Assembly: GCF_006970445.1 (NCBI RefSeq)
Contig: NZ_CP033877.1
Span: 186,001-250,000 of the forward strand
Direction: 5' to 3'
DNA length: 64,000 bases
Source of the DNA: Stenotrophomonas maltophilia
Lineage (GTDB): Bacteria > Pseudomonadota > Gammaproteobacteria > Xanthomonadales > Xanthomonadaceae
Below are positions 1 to 7,711 of this stretch, one piece after another. The notes beneath the pieces were generated by a model. It was not told the DNA's origin. It searched no databases and saw only the letters and a list, made by a program, of their open reading frames with translations. A program made the position numbers and the translations under genes. The stretch's first letter is position 1; every line of letters begins with the position of its first letter.

Positions 1-1
1 G

Positions 2-2470
2 ACCCGGAACGACGGTGCGGCGCTGCTGGGACTGGCCGACCTGCAGGGCAAGCGGGTGCTGCTTTCCGATCCGGAGCGCCTGCGCCGCTACGTGCTGCAG
101 CAGGCACCGCAGGCCCGGATCATCGCCGCGCGCAGCGGCGAGCAGGCGTTGCAACGACTGATCGATGGCGAAGCCGATGCCTATGTCGGCAATCTTGCAC
201 TGGTCGATCACCTGCTGCGCAGCCGTTTCCCGGCGCGGCTGCAGGTGGCGGCTCCGGCCGGCTTCAACGACCAGCTGGCATTGGCGGTGGATCGACGACA
301 TGCAGCGTTGGCCACTACCTTCGACCGTCTGTTGTTGCAGATGACCCCACGCAAGCGCGAAGCGCTGCGCAGCGCCTGGCTGGCCGTGGAGTACCGCAAC
401 GGCGTCAATTGGAACAACGTGCTGCGGTGGGGCATACCGGTGCTGCTGGTGCTGCTGACCGCGATGCTGGTGCATGGTGTCGGCCATTGGCGGCTGCGCC
501 GTGAGGTGGCCGGACGCCGCCATCTGGAACAGCGCCTGGCCGAGGTGACCGACAACCTGCCTGCGGTGGTGTACCAGGCACGTCGCGATGCGGATGGCAC
601 GCTCAGCTTCCCGTTCATTGCCGGCGACCTGCCTGCCTTGTTCGGTATTACCCGGCAGCAGGCCGAACAGGACGCGAGGGTGTTGCTGGAACGCATCGAA
701 GAAGAGGACCGCGCGCACATCCTGCTCTCCATCGAGCAGGCCGCGCGCCAGTTCGCGCCGTTGATCCTGGAGTTCCGCCTGCGTAGCGATGAGGAAGGCG
801 TGCGCTGGGTGCGCAGCCAGGCTCACCCCTACGGCGCCGAAGAAGGCGCGGTGATCTGGAGTGGCTACTGGGTGGACGTGAGCGAAGCGCGGATGCAGGC
901 CGATGCACTGACGGCGGCGAAGGCGGAGGCGGAGCAGGCCGCCGAGGCCAAATCACGCTTCCTGGCCACGATGAGCCATGAGATCCGCACGCCGATGAGC
1001 GGCGTACTGGGCATGCTGGAAGTGCTGGCGCATTCCCCACTGGACAGCGAACAGCAGCGCATCCTCGGCGTGATCGAGGATTCGGCGCAGATGCTGCGGC
1101 AGATCCTCGACGACATCCTCGACTACTCGCGGCTGGAAGCGGGTGCAATGCGCCTGGAGCCGGTGCCGCAGCCGCTCCGGCCCCTGCTGGAAAGCGTGTG
1201 CCGCCTGTTGTCCGCACAGGCCAGCGCGCGTGGCCTGGCGCTGCACGTGCAGATCGACCCACAGCTGGCGCCTGCCCACGAAGTGGATGGCGTGCGACTG
1301 CGCCAGATCGTGTTCAACCTGCTCAGCAATGCCATCAAGTTCACCACGCAGGGCGAAGTACGCCTGCAGCTGGAGGTGCTGGGCCCGACCAGCGAAGACG
1401 GTGTGCAACCGCTGTGCCTGAGCGTAACCGACACCGGCATGGGCATCGCGCCGGAACAACTGCAGCACCTGTTCGCGCCGTTCACCCAGGCTGGCGCCTA
1501 TATCCAGCGCGACCACGGTGGCACCGGCCTGGGCCTGAGCATCTGCCAGCGCCTGGTGCAGATGATGCAGGGCGAACTGACCCTGCACAGCACGCTGGGC
1601 GAAGGAACCCGTGCCGAAGTGCGGGTATCGCTGGTGGAGGCTGGCAGCGAGGACGCGGCGGCACTGCTGGCCGAGCAGGACCAGACCGCGCTGCTGCCCG
1701 CTGCGTTGCGCCAGGCGCGGGTGCTGGTGATCGAGGATCACCCGACCAACCAGGCGATGATGGCGTGGCGGCTGCAGCAGCTGGGCGTGCCCCATGTACT
1801 GCTGGGCGATGGCCAGCAGGCGCTGGACCGCTTGTCGACGGAGTCCTTCGATCTGGTCATTACCGATTGCCGCATGCCGGTGCTCGACGGGTTCGGCTTC
1901 ACCCGCCTGCTGCGCGAGCGCGAGGGCCGTAGCGGCCAGCCGCGGCTGACGGTGCTGGCGCTGACCGCCAGCGTGCTGGACGACGATGCGCGCCGCTGCC
2001 GCGAGGCCGGCATGGACGAGGTGCTGGCCAAGCCGCTGTCGCTGGCCACGCTGCGCACCGCGTTGCTGCGCTGGCTGCCGCAGGCACAGGGCCAGTCGTT
2101 CGAGGTGCCGGTGCAGGAGGCCGTCGCCGACGACGGTGAAGTGCTGCCTGATCTGGCCACCCTGCAGCAGCGCTATGGTTCACGCGCAGTAGCCGAGCAG
2201 CTGCGTGACAGCCTGCTGCAGGCCAGCGAAGGCGATCTGGCGGCCGTGCAGCGCGCCGTGCAGGCTGGTGACCGCGAGACCGCGGCGCTGCACCTGCATC
2301 GCCAGGCGGGCGGCCTGGGGGCCATCGGGGCACGGGCACTGGCTGGGCAGGCCAATGCGCTGGTCGAGCGGCTGCAGGATGCGGCCGAGACCGACCCGGC
2401 GCCGCTGTTCGCGGCGGTAACGGCGTTCGTGGCACGGCTGCAGCACCAGCTGCAGCGCCTGGCTCACTGA
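2..2470 (+). CDS. BvgS-type hybrid sensor histidine kinase (5' end outside window)
   Basis: The reading frame is open to the left edge of the window, so the true start lies upstream. Numbering from the GTG at 56, the visible protein has the end of a periplasmic solute-binding (SBP_bac_3-like) sensor domain (to about 115), one membrane segment (about 124-143), a PAS-like region (165-275), a HisKA domain with SHEIRTP and phospho-acceptor His308, an ATPase domain with N box NLLSNAIKFT and G boxes DTGMGI and GGTGLGLS, a receiver domain with VITDCRMP (Asp604), and a C-terminal Hpt domain with His748 in HLHRQAGG. This is the full His-Asp-His phosphorelay of unorthodox kinases of the BvgS/EvgS type, in the inner membrane. 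The ligand and the cognate response regulator cannot be told from the window. The 3' end overlaps the convergent cytochrome gene by 7 bp. Confidence 0.93.
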   Translation, partial: TRNDGAALLGLADLQGKRVLLSDPERLRRYVLQQAPQARIIAARSGEQALQRLIDGEADAYVGNLALVDHLLRSRFPARLQVAAPAGFNDQLALAVDRRHAALATTFDRLLLQMTPRKREALRSAWLAVEYRNGVNWNNVLRWGIPVLLVLLTAMLVHGVGHWRLRREVAGRRHLEQRLAEVTDNLPAVVYQARRDADGTLSFPFIAGDLPALFGITRQQAEQDARVLLERIEEEDRAHILLSIEQAARQFAPLILEFRLRSDEEGVRWVRSQAHPYGAEEGAVIWSGYWVDVSEARMQADALTAAKAEAEQAAEAKSRFLATMSHEIRTPMSGVLGMLEVLAHSPLDSEQQRILGVIEDSAQMLRQILDDILDYSRLEAGAMRLEPVPQPLRPLLESVCRLLSAQASARGLALHVQIDPQLAPAHEVDGVRLRQIVFNLLSNAIKFTTQGEVRLQLEVLGPTSEDGVQPLCLSVTDTGMGIAPEQLQHLFAPFTQAGAYIQRDHGGTGLGLSICQRLVQMMQGELTLHSTLGEGTRAEVRVSLVEAGSEDAAALLAEQDQTALLPAALRQARVLVIEDHPTNQAMMAWRLQQLGVPHVLLGDGQQALDRLSTESFDLVITDCRMPVLDGFGFTRLLREREGRSGQPRLTVLALTASVLDDDARRCREAGMDEVLAKPLSLATLRTALLRWLPQAQGQSFEVPVQEAVADDGEVLPDLATLQQRYGSRAVAEQLRDSLLQASEGDLAAVQRAVQAGDRETAALHLHRQAGGLGAIGARALAGQANALVERLQDAAETDPAPLFAAVTAFVARLQHQLQRLAH

Positions 2471-2865
2471 GCCGACTGCTGCTGCAGGTAGGCGATCACC
2501 AGGGCGCGGCGTTCGGCGCTGGGGAAGGCGTTGTACATGCGCGTGCCGGGCACCACATGGGTGGGCGACTGCAGGAACGCATCCAGGGTCTGCGCGGTCC
2601 AGGTGATGTCGGCGCGGCGCATGCCGTCGGAATAGCCGTAGTCGGGCAGGCTGCCGGCGCGACGGCCGATCACGCCGTGCAGGTTCGGCCCGAAGCGGTG
2701 GATGCCGCCGGGCTGCACGGTGTGGCAGCCGGCGCACAGCTCGAACGCGCGCTGCATGGCCTGCTGCTGCGCCTGTTCGGGCGTGGCCGGCACCGCAGGC
2801 GGGCGCTGGCAGGCCGTGGCAAGCAGGGCCACGGCAACGGCGGTGAGCAGGCGGGAGGCACGCAT
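2464..2865 (-). CDS. Class I cytochrome c family lipoprotein
   Basis: This 133-residue protein begins with a lipoprotein signal (MRASRLL... with lipobox ATAC) and should be anchored on the periplasmic face of a membrane. A single c-type haem site is seen as CAGCH, and the distal Met ligand is probably in GTRMYN, followed by the C-terminal helix (RRALVIAYL) typical of class I cytochromes. A longer frame extends upstream, but the ATG at 2865 starts exactly at the signal peptide, so it is preferred. It likely carries electrons in the periplasm; the partner is unknown. It is convergent with the sensor kinase and overlaps its last 7 bp, which leaves no room for a terminator. Confidence 0.85.
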   Translation of the reverse strand: MRASRLLTAVAVALLATACQRPPAVPATPEQAQQQAMQRAFELCAGCHTVQPGGIHRFGPNLHGVIGRRAGSLPDYGYSDGMRRADITWTAQTLDAFLQSPTHVVPGTRMYNAFPSAERRALVIAYLQQQSAQ

Positions 2866-2930
2866 GGGCGGGCAGGATAGCGGTGCGGCAGAGCAGCCGG
2901 GCTGCGACACGCGGTCGCAGCCCGGGGCGA

Positions 2931-4607
2931 TCACATGCCCGAGTAGTTCGGGCCGCCGCCGCCCTGCGGGGTCACCCAGACGATGTTCTGGGTCGGGTCC
3001 TTGATGTCGCAGGTCTTGCAGTGCACGCAGTTCTGCGCGTTGATCTGCAGGCGCGCGTTGTCGGCTTCGCCGACGAATTCGTAGACGCCGGCCGGGCAGT
3101 AGCGTGCTTCAGGACCGGCGTACTCGGCCAGGTTCACCTTCACCGGAATGCTCGGGTCCTTCAGCGTCAGGTGGCTGGGCTGGTTCTCGTCGTGGTTGGT
3201 GCTGCTGAGGAACACCGAGCTGAGACGGTCGAAGGTCAGCACACCATCCGGCTTCGGGTAGGTGATGCGGGTGTGCTTGGCCGCCGGTTCCAGGCAGGCA
3301 TGGTCCGGCAGCGTGCGGTGCAGGTTCCACGGTGGGTTGCGCACGCCCAGCTTCGGCAGCAGCCACTGCTCCACGCCGGTCATCAGCGTGGCCACGGTCT
3401 GGCCCTTCTTGAACCACTGCTTGAAGTTCTTGGCCTGCTGCAGCTCGGTGAACAGCCAGCTGGCTTCGAAGGCCTTCGGGTAGGCGCTCAGTTCATCGTG
3501 CTGGCGGTCGGCAGCCAGTGCATCGAACGCGGCATCGGCGCACAGCATGCCGGTCTTGATCGCGGCATGGCTGCCCTTGATGCGGCTGGCGTTGAGGTAG
3601 CCGGCCTCGCAGCCGACCAGCGCGCCACCGGGGAACACGGTCTTGGGCAGCGACAGCAGGCCGCCGGCGGTGATCGCACGCGCGCCGTAGCCGATGCGGG
3701 TGCCGCCTTCCAGGTGCTTGCGGATGTCCGGATGGGTCTTGAAGCGCTGGAACTCCTCGAACGGGCTCAGCCACGGGTTCCTGTAGTCCAGGCCGACCAC
3801 GTAGCCGATGGCAACCTTGCCGCCGTCAGCGTGGTACAGGAACGCGCCGCCATAGGTGTCGCTGTCCAGCGGCCAGCCGGCGGCGTGCACCACCAGGCCC
3901 GGCTCATGCTTGGCCGGGTCGATCTGCCACAGTTCCTTGATGCCGATGCCGTAGGCCTGCGGATCCTTGCCTTCATCCAGCTTGAAACGGCTGATCAGCT
4001 GGCGACCGAGATGCCCACGCGCGCCTTCGGCGAAGATCGTGTACTTGGCCTGCAAGGCCATGCCGCGCTCGAAGGCCGGGCCGATGCTGCCGTCCTTTTC
4101 GATGCCCATGTCGCCGGTGGCCACGCCGATCACTTCACCGTTGTCGCCGTACAGCACCTCGGCGGCGGCGAAGCCCGGGAAGATCGCCACTTCCAGCGCC
4201 TCGGCCTGCTGCGCCAGCCAGCGGGTCACTTCGCCCAGGCTGATGATGTAGTTGCCTTCGTTGTGGAAGCACTCCGGCAGCAGCGCGTGGGGGGTGCTGC
4301 GCGAACCGGTCTCGCTGAGGAACAGGAATTCGTCGCGGGTGACCTTCTGCTTCAGCGGCGCGCCGCGCTCGGCCCAGTCCGGGAACAATTCGGTCAGTGC
4401 GCGCGGGTCCATCACCGCGCCGGACAGCACGTGCGCGCCCGGTTCGGAGCCCTTTTCCAGCACGCAGACCGACAGTTCACGGCCGGCCTCGATCGCGCGC
4501 TGGCGCAGGCGGATCGCAGTGGCCAGGCCGGCGGGGCCGGCGCCGACGATCACCACGTCGAACTCCATTACTTCACGCGGGGGCAGGGCGTTGGCTTCAG
4601 CGCTCAT
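2931..4607 (-). CDS. Electron transfer flavoprotein-ubiquinone oxidoreductase
   Basis: This protein of about 558 residues passes electrons from reduced ETF to ubiquinone in the inner membrane. It has an N-terminal FAD-binding dinucleotide motif (VIVGAGPAGLATAIRL) and a C-terminal 4Fe-4S ferredoxin-like motif (CVHCKTCDIKDP with an upstream Cys in RYCPAG), both diagnostic of the family, and the length is normal. Starts at 4607 (MSAEAN) and 4616 (MQSMSAE) are both possible; 4607 is chosen because it places the conserved N terminus closest to the FAD motif. The divergent neighbour is glutaryl-CoA dehydrogenase, one of the acyl-CoA dehydrogenases that feed ETF, so the pairing is functionally sensible. 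Confidence 0.95.
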   Translation of the reverse strand: MSAEANALPPREVMEFDVVIVGAGPAGLATAIRLRQRAIEAGRELSVCVLEKGSEPGAHVLSGAVMDPRALTELFPDWAERGAPLKQKVTRDEFLFLSETGSRSTPHALLPECFHNEGNYIISLGEVTRWLAQQAEALEVAIFPGFAAAEVLYGDNGEVIGVATGDMGIEKDGSIGPAFERGMALQAKYTIFAEGARGHLGRQLISRFKLDEGKDPQAYGIGIKELWQIDPAKHEPGLVVHAAGWPLDSDTYGGAFLYHADGGKVAIGYVVGLDYRNPWLSPFEEFQRFKTHPDIRKHLEGGTRIGYGARAITAGGLLSLPKTVFPGGALVGCEAGYLNASRIKGSHAAIKTGMLCADAAFDALAADRQHDELSAYPKAFEASWLFTELQQAKNFKQWFKKGQTVATLMTGVEQWLLPKLGVRNPPWNLHRTLPDHACLEPAAKHTRITYPKPDGVLTFDRLSSVFLSSTNHDENQPSHLTLKDPSIPVKVNLAEYAGPEARYCPAGVYEFVGEADNARLQINAQNCVHCKTCDIKDPTQNIVWVTPQGGGGPNYSGM

Positions 4608-4789
4608 CGATTGCATGACTCGTGGGTAGGGCCGGCATCGGGGCCACCGGCGGTGCCTGGGAATCGCGCGTGCGGCCACGGGCGAAACGGTTGTTTGAAT
4701 GTGTCAGGGTACCGGGCTGCGCCGGATCCAGCTAGATCGGCGATGTTCACGCCCGTATTGCTGCAATGCAGCGTAATGCTCGTGCCCGG

Positions 4790-4864
4790 GTAGGTGCCAA
4801 CCTGGGTTGGCACAGTGTTTCACCGCCCGGACCCGCTTCCGTGTGGACCAAGGTCCACCTCTAC
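4790..4864. repeat. SMAG-type palindromes, inverted pair
   Basis: GTAG followed by GTGCCAACC/GGTTGGCAC lies at 4790-4813, and an inverted copy with stem GTGGACC/GGTCCAC ends in CTAC at 4864. The GTAG head and the short GC-rich stem match the S. maltophilia SMAG (REP) family. The pair fills much of the ETF-QO/gcdH divergent spacer. Confidence 0.8.
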
Positions 4865-4922
4865 CAGACGCGATGCTTGCGGATGACCGACAATGGCCGG
4901 GTCCTGACTGCGTGTGAGTGCC

Positions 4923-6086
4923 ATGGCTTTGCATCCGTACGATCTGTTCGATGTCGGTTCCCTGCTCAACGAGGAAGAGCGCGCGGTGCAGGAGAGCGTC
5001 GCCCGCTTCACCAATGAACGCGTCCTGCCGATCATTGGCGATGCCTTCGACCAGGCCCGTTTCCCCGCCGAACTGGTGCCGGAGATCGCGTCTCTGGGCC
5101 TGCTCGGTGCGACCCTGCCGGCCGAGTACGGCGGCGGCGACCTGGGTGCGGTCAGCTATGGCCTTATCTGCCAGGAGCTGGAGCGCGGCGATTCAGGCCT
5201 GCGCAGCTTCGTCTCGGTGCAGAGCTCGCTGTGCATGTACCCGATCTACGCTTACGGCAGTGAGGAGCAGCGGCAGCAGTGGCTGCCGGCGATGGCACGC
5301 GGCGAGCTGATCGGCTGTTTCGGCCTGACCGAGGCGCATGGCGGTTCCGATCCGGCCAGCATGAAGACCCGCGCGGTGCGGGACGGCAGCGACTGGCGCA
5401 TCAGCGGCAGCAAGATGTGGATCACCAGCGGCCCGGTGGCCGACCTGGCCATCGTCTGGGCGCAGACCGAGGACGGCATCCAGGGCTTCGTGCTGGAGAA
5501 GGGCATGGCCGGCTTCACCACGCAGGAAATCAAGCACAAGATGAGCCTGCGCGCGTCGCTGACCGGAGCGCTGTTCTTTGACGACGTGCGTGTGCCCGAC
5601 AGCCACCGCCTGCCGAACGTGAAGGGCCTGAAGGGGCCACTGGGCTGCCTGACCCAGGCCCGCTATGGCATCAGCTGGGGGCCGATCGGTGCGGCGATTG
5701 CCTGCCTGGATGAAGCACTGGGTTATGCCAAGGAGCGCGTGCTGTTCGGTCGCCCGCTGGCGGCCACGCAGAGCGCGCAGATCAAGCTGGCCGAGATGGC
5801 CCGCCGCATCACCACCGCGCAGCTGCTGGCACTGCAGCTGGGCCGCCTGAAGGAAGCCGGCCAGTTGCAGCCGCAGCAGGTCAGCCTGGCCAAGTGGAAC
5901 AACTGCCGCATGGCCATCGACATCGCCCGCGAGTGTCGCGATCTGCTGGGCGGCGCCGGCATCACCACCGAACACGTGGCGATCCGGCATGCACTGAACC
6001 TGGAATCGGTGATCACCTATGAAGGCACCGAGACCGTGCACCAGCTGGTGATCGGCCGCGAACTGACCGGCATCAACGCGTTCTAA
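4923..6086 (+). CDS. gcdH: Glutaryl-CoA dehydrogenase
   Basis: This FAD-dependent acyl-CoA dehydrogenase oxidises and decarboxylates glutaryl-CoA to crotonyl-CoA in lysine, tryptophan and glutarate catabolism. It is about 387 residues, normal for GcdH. Family motifs include ECxGLTEAHGGSDP-like flavin contacts (GCFGLTEAHGGSDP), KMWITSGP, and the C-terminal ESVITYEGTETVHQLVIGR block that carries the catalytic glutamate; the tail GINAF is typical of GcdH rather than short-chain dehydrogenases. A GTG at 4914 in frame (VSAMALH) is an alternative start. Its electrons go to ETF and then to the ETF-QO encoded divergently. Confidence 0.95.
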   Translation: MALHPYDLFDVGSLLNEEERAVQESVARFTNERVLPIIGDAFDQARFPAELVPEIASLGLLGATLPAEYGGGDLGAVSYGLICQELERGDSGLRSFVSVQSSLCMYPIYAYGSEEQRQQWLPAMARGELIGCFGLTEAHGGSDPASMKTRAVRDGSDWRISGSKMWITSGPVADLAIVWAQTEDGIQGFVLEKGMAGFTTQEIKHKMSLRASLTGALFFDDVRVPDSHRLPNVKGLKGPLGCLTQARYGISWGPIGAAIACLDEALGYAKERVLFGRPLAATQSAQIKLAEMARRITTAQLLALQLGRLKEAGQLQPQQVSLAKWNNCRMAIDIARECRDLLGGAGITTEHVAIRHALNLESVITYEGTETVHQLVIGRELTGINAF

Positions 6087-6103
6087 GCGGTGCGGGGATC
6101 GCC

Positions 6104-6126
6104 ATCCACGCATGGCGTGGATCTAC
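6104..6126 (-). repeat. SMAG-type palindrome
   Basis: On the minus strand it reads GTAGATCCACGCCATGCGTGG, a GTAG head plus a stem of ATCCACGC/GCGTGGAT type. It sits just downstream of gcdH and could form an mRNA 3' hairpin. Confidence 0.75.
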
Positions 6127-6165
6127 TGCACATGGCACCTGCTACGGCCACCTGGATGTGCTTTG

Positions 6166-6240
6166 GTAGGTGCCAACCTTGGTTGGCACATTCCTTCAGC
6201 GCCCGACCAGGCATTTGTGCGGACCAAGGTCCGCACCCAC
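6166..6240. repeat. SMAG-type palindromes, inverted pair
   Basis: GTAGGTGCCAACCTTGG begins the first copy at 6166-6189. The second, inverted copy at 6217-6240 has stem GTGCGGACC/GGTCCGCAC and a GTGG rather than GTAG head on the minus strand. The pair lies between convergent gcdH and trmL. Confidence 0.75.
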
Positions 6241-6269
6241 CAGGAGCGGTTCACACCCACCTGAGGCGG

Positions 6270-6749
6270 CTACGCGCCGCCAGCAAACCCGTGCTGCCGC
6301 CACGCTTCGTACATCACCACGGCAACGGTGTTGGAAAGGTTGAGGCTGCGGTTGTCCGGCCGCATCGGCAGGCGCAGGCGACGGCCATCGGGCAATGCAT
6401 CGAGCACGTCCTGCGGCAGGCCGCGGCTTTCCGGGCCGAACAGGAACGCATCACCGTCTTCAAAGGCCACGCTGTCATAGCGGACGCTGGCGCGCGTACT
6501 CAGGGCGAACAACCGCTTCGCTGCGATCCGCGCCAACGCGGTGTCCAGGTCGGGGTGCACCTGCAGGCGCGAGTACTCGTGGTAATCCAGGCCGGCGCGC
6601 TTGAGCTGCTTGTCTTCCAGTGCGAAGCCGAGCGGCTCGACCAGGTGCAGCTGCGCGCCGGTGTTGGCGCAGAGCCGGATCACATTGCCCGTGTTGGGCG
6701 GGATTTCCGGTTGGAACAGGATCACGTGGAACTGGGGCGCGGCATTCAT
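6270..6749 (-). CDS. trmL: tRNA (cytidine/uridine-34 2'-O)-methyltransferase TrmL
   Basis: This SPOUT-superfamily enzyme methylates the ribose of the wobble base (position 34) of certain tRNA-Leu species using SAM. The 159-residue length is normal for TrmL. The N terminus (HVILFQPEIPPNTGNVIRLCA), the middle FGPESRGLP and the C-terminal knot motif MRPDNRSLNLSNTVAVV are all diagnostic. The start at 6749 is supported by TACACT six bases upstream on the minus strand, which suggests a leaderless transcript. Confidence 0.95.
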   Translation of the reverse strand: MNAAPQFHVILFQPEIPPNTGNVIRLCANTGAQLHLVEPLGFALEDKQLKRAGLDYHEYSRLQVHPDLDTALARIAAKRLFALSTRASVRYDSVAFEDGDAFLFGPESRGLPQDVLDALPDGRRLRLPMRPDNRSLNLSNTVAVVMYEAWRQHGFAGGA

Positions 6750-6755
6750 CGGCGC

Positions 6756-6761
6756 AGTGTA
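6756..6761 (-). promoter_or_regulatory. -10 box of trmL, leaderless geometry
   Basis: The minus strand reads TACACT, then six bases, then the trmL ATG. Transcription starting about seven bases after the -10 would begin at the start codon. No Shine-Dalgarno sequence is visible. Confidence 0.55.
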
Positions 6762-6818
6762 CCTGCGACGGCGGCCGCCTTTACGGCGCACGCCCTGCAC
6801 GGGGCAGGGCGGCACCGC

Positions 6819-7295
6819 TTACGGGCGCAGCAGGACCTGGGCGGTTTCGGTGGCCAGGGCCTGCAGGTCGGCGGCGCTCGGACGCACCTGCAGGGCCGGC
6901 AGGTTGACGATGACCGAGTGGGCGACGTTGGTAGCGGCGACAGCCAGGGTGGCGGCGTAGCGCTGGGCTTCCAGTTCGGCGGCCAGGGCGACGCGCTGTT
7001 CCAGGCTCGGGCGCACTTCCACCGAGGCCAGGGTGGTGATCGGCATCGCGGCGGCGACCGGGGCGGCGACGTAGCCGCTGCGCTCGGCCAGCTGGTCGGC
7101 GCTCGGGCGCACTTCCACGGTGGCCAGGGTCGGGATGCCGCTGGCCTGTTCCCAGGCCTGCTGGGCCAGCTGGTCGGCGGCCGGGCGGACCTGCACGGTG
7201 GACAGGGTCTTGATGGATTCGGAGGCCTGCACCGACGAAACAACCGCGGTGCCGGCGATCAGGGCGATGGCGATGGCAATGGTCTTGGCGTTCAT
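6819..7295 (-). CDS. Small secreted protein with four VRP-type repeats
   Basis: I do not recognise a named family. The 158-residue product starts with a signal peptide (MNAKTIAIAIALIAG..., cleavage probably after VQA). The mature part has four copies of a short motif close to L-x-T/S-V-x-V-R-P-x-x-x-Q-L: TLSTVQVRPAADQL (30-43), TLATVEVRPSADQL (56-69), TLASVEVRPSLEQR (88-101) and LPALQVRPSAADL (132-144), spaced 26, 32 and 43 residues apart. It is Ala-rich, has no Cys in the mature part and no membrane segment, so a periplasmic or surface role is likely. A GGTG-N16-CACC palindrome lies just upstream of the start, and the gene appears monocistronic. Confidence 0.75.
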   Translation of the reverse strand: MNAKTIAIAIALIAGTAVVSSVQASESIKTLSTVQVRPAADQLAQQAWEQASGIPTLATVEVRPSADQLAERSGYVAAPVAAAMPITTLASVEVRPSLEQRVALAAELEAQRYAATLAVAATNVAHSVIVNLPALQVRPSAADLQALATETAQVLLRP

Positions 7296-7325
7296 GACGG
7301 GGCCTGTTTAGTGTTGGTGATCAGT

Positions 7326-7349
7326 GGTGTGGTAGTAAGGTAGTACACC
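7326..7349. promoter_or_regulatory. GGTG-N16-CACC palindrome, candidate YtrA-type GntR operator
   Basis: GGTG at 7326-7329 and CACC at 7346-7349 are separated by exactly 16 bases, and the symmetry extends to GGTGT/ACACC. As I recall it, this matches the half-site spacing reported for the YtrA-like GntR regulator of Xanthomonas citri. It is 31 bp upstream of the VRP-repeat gene, where a repressor would act. The regulator gene itself is not in the window. Confidence 0.5.
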
Positions 7350-7503
7350 AATTCTGGGGATGCAAGGAGAATTTTCGATTTCCTGCATTTGTTCAGCCTT
7401 CAGTCATCTTTCGTCTGAAGCCCTTCCTGGCGCAGGAAATACCAAGCAATCCCCGTGCCAACTTTTAGTTATTGATTTGCAAGGCTTTTATGTGGTTCCG
7501 AAA

Positions 7504-7557
7504 GTGTCCGGTGGGCGGACACCTGTCCATTCGATACGCCGCGGACACTGTCCGGAC
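7504..7557. promoter_or_regulatory. Cluster of TGTCC/GGACA inverted half-sites
   Basis: Five TGTCC or GGACA half-sites occur within 50 bp: GTGTCCG-N5-CGGACAC (7504-7522), a further TGTCC (7524-7528), and CGGACA-C-TGTCCG (7542-7554), followed by an overlapping GTCCGGAC. The rest of the 7296-7711 spacer is AT-richer than its surroundings and shows no gene. The cluster lies about 155 bp upstream of the M16 peptidase start and looks like a multimeric operator; I cannot name the regulator. Confidence 0.45.
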
Positions 7558-7711
7558 GCCTTGAGCCGGCGCATGTGACGTTTCAGAAGTGCCCGTGGGC
7601 GCCGGGCTGGATGGCCATCGGGGCAAACACCCCCAGTGACTGGCGACCGATTCCTGCCGCTGCCTGCGCAGGCTAGGATCGGGGTTCACCTATGTGACCA
7701 AGGATCCGGAT

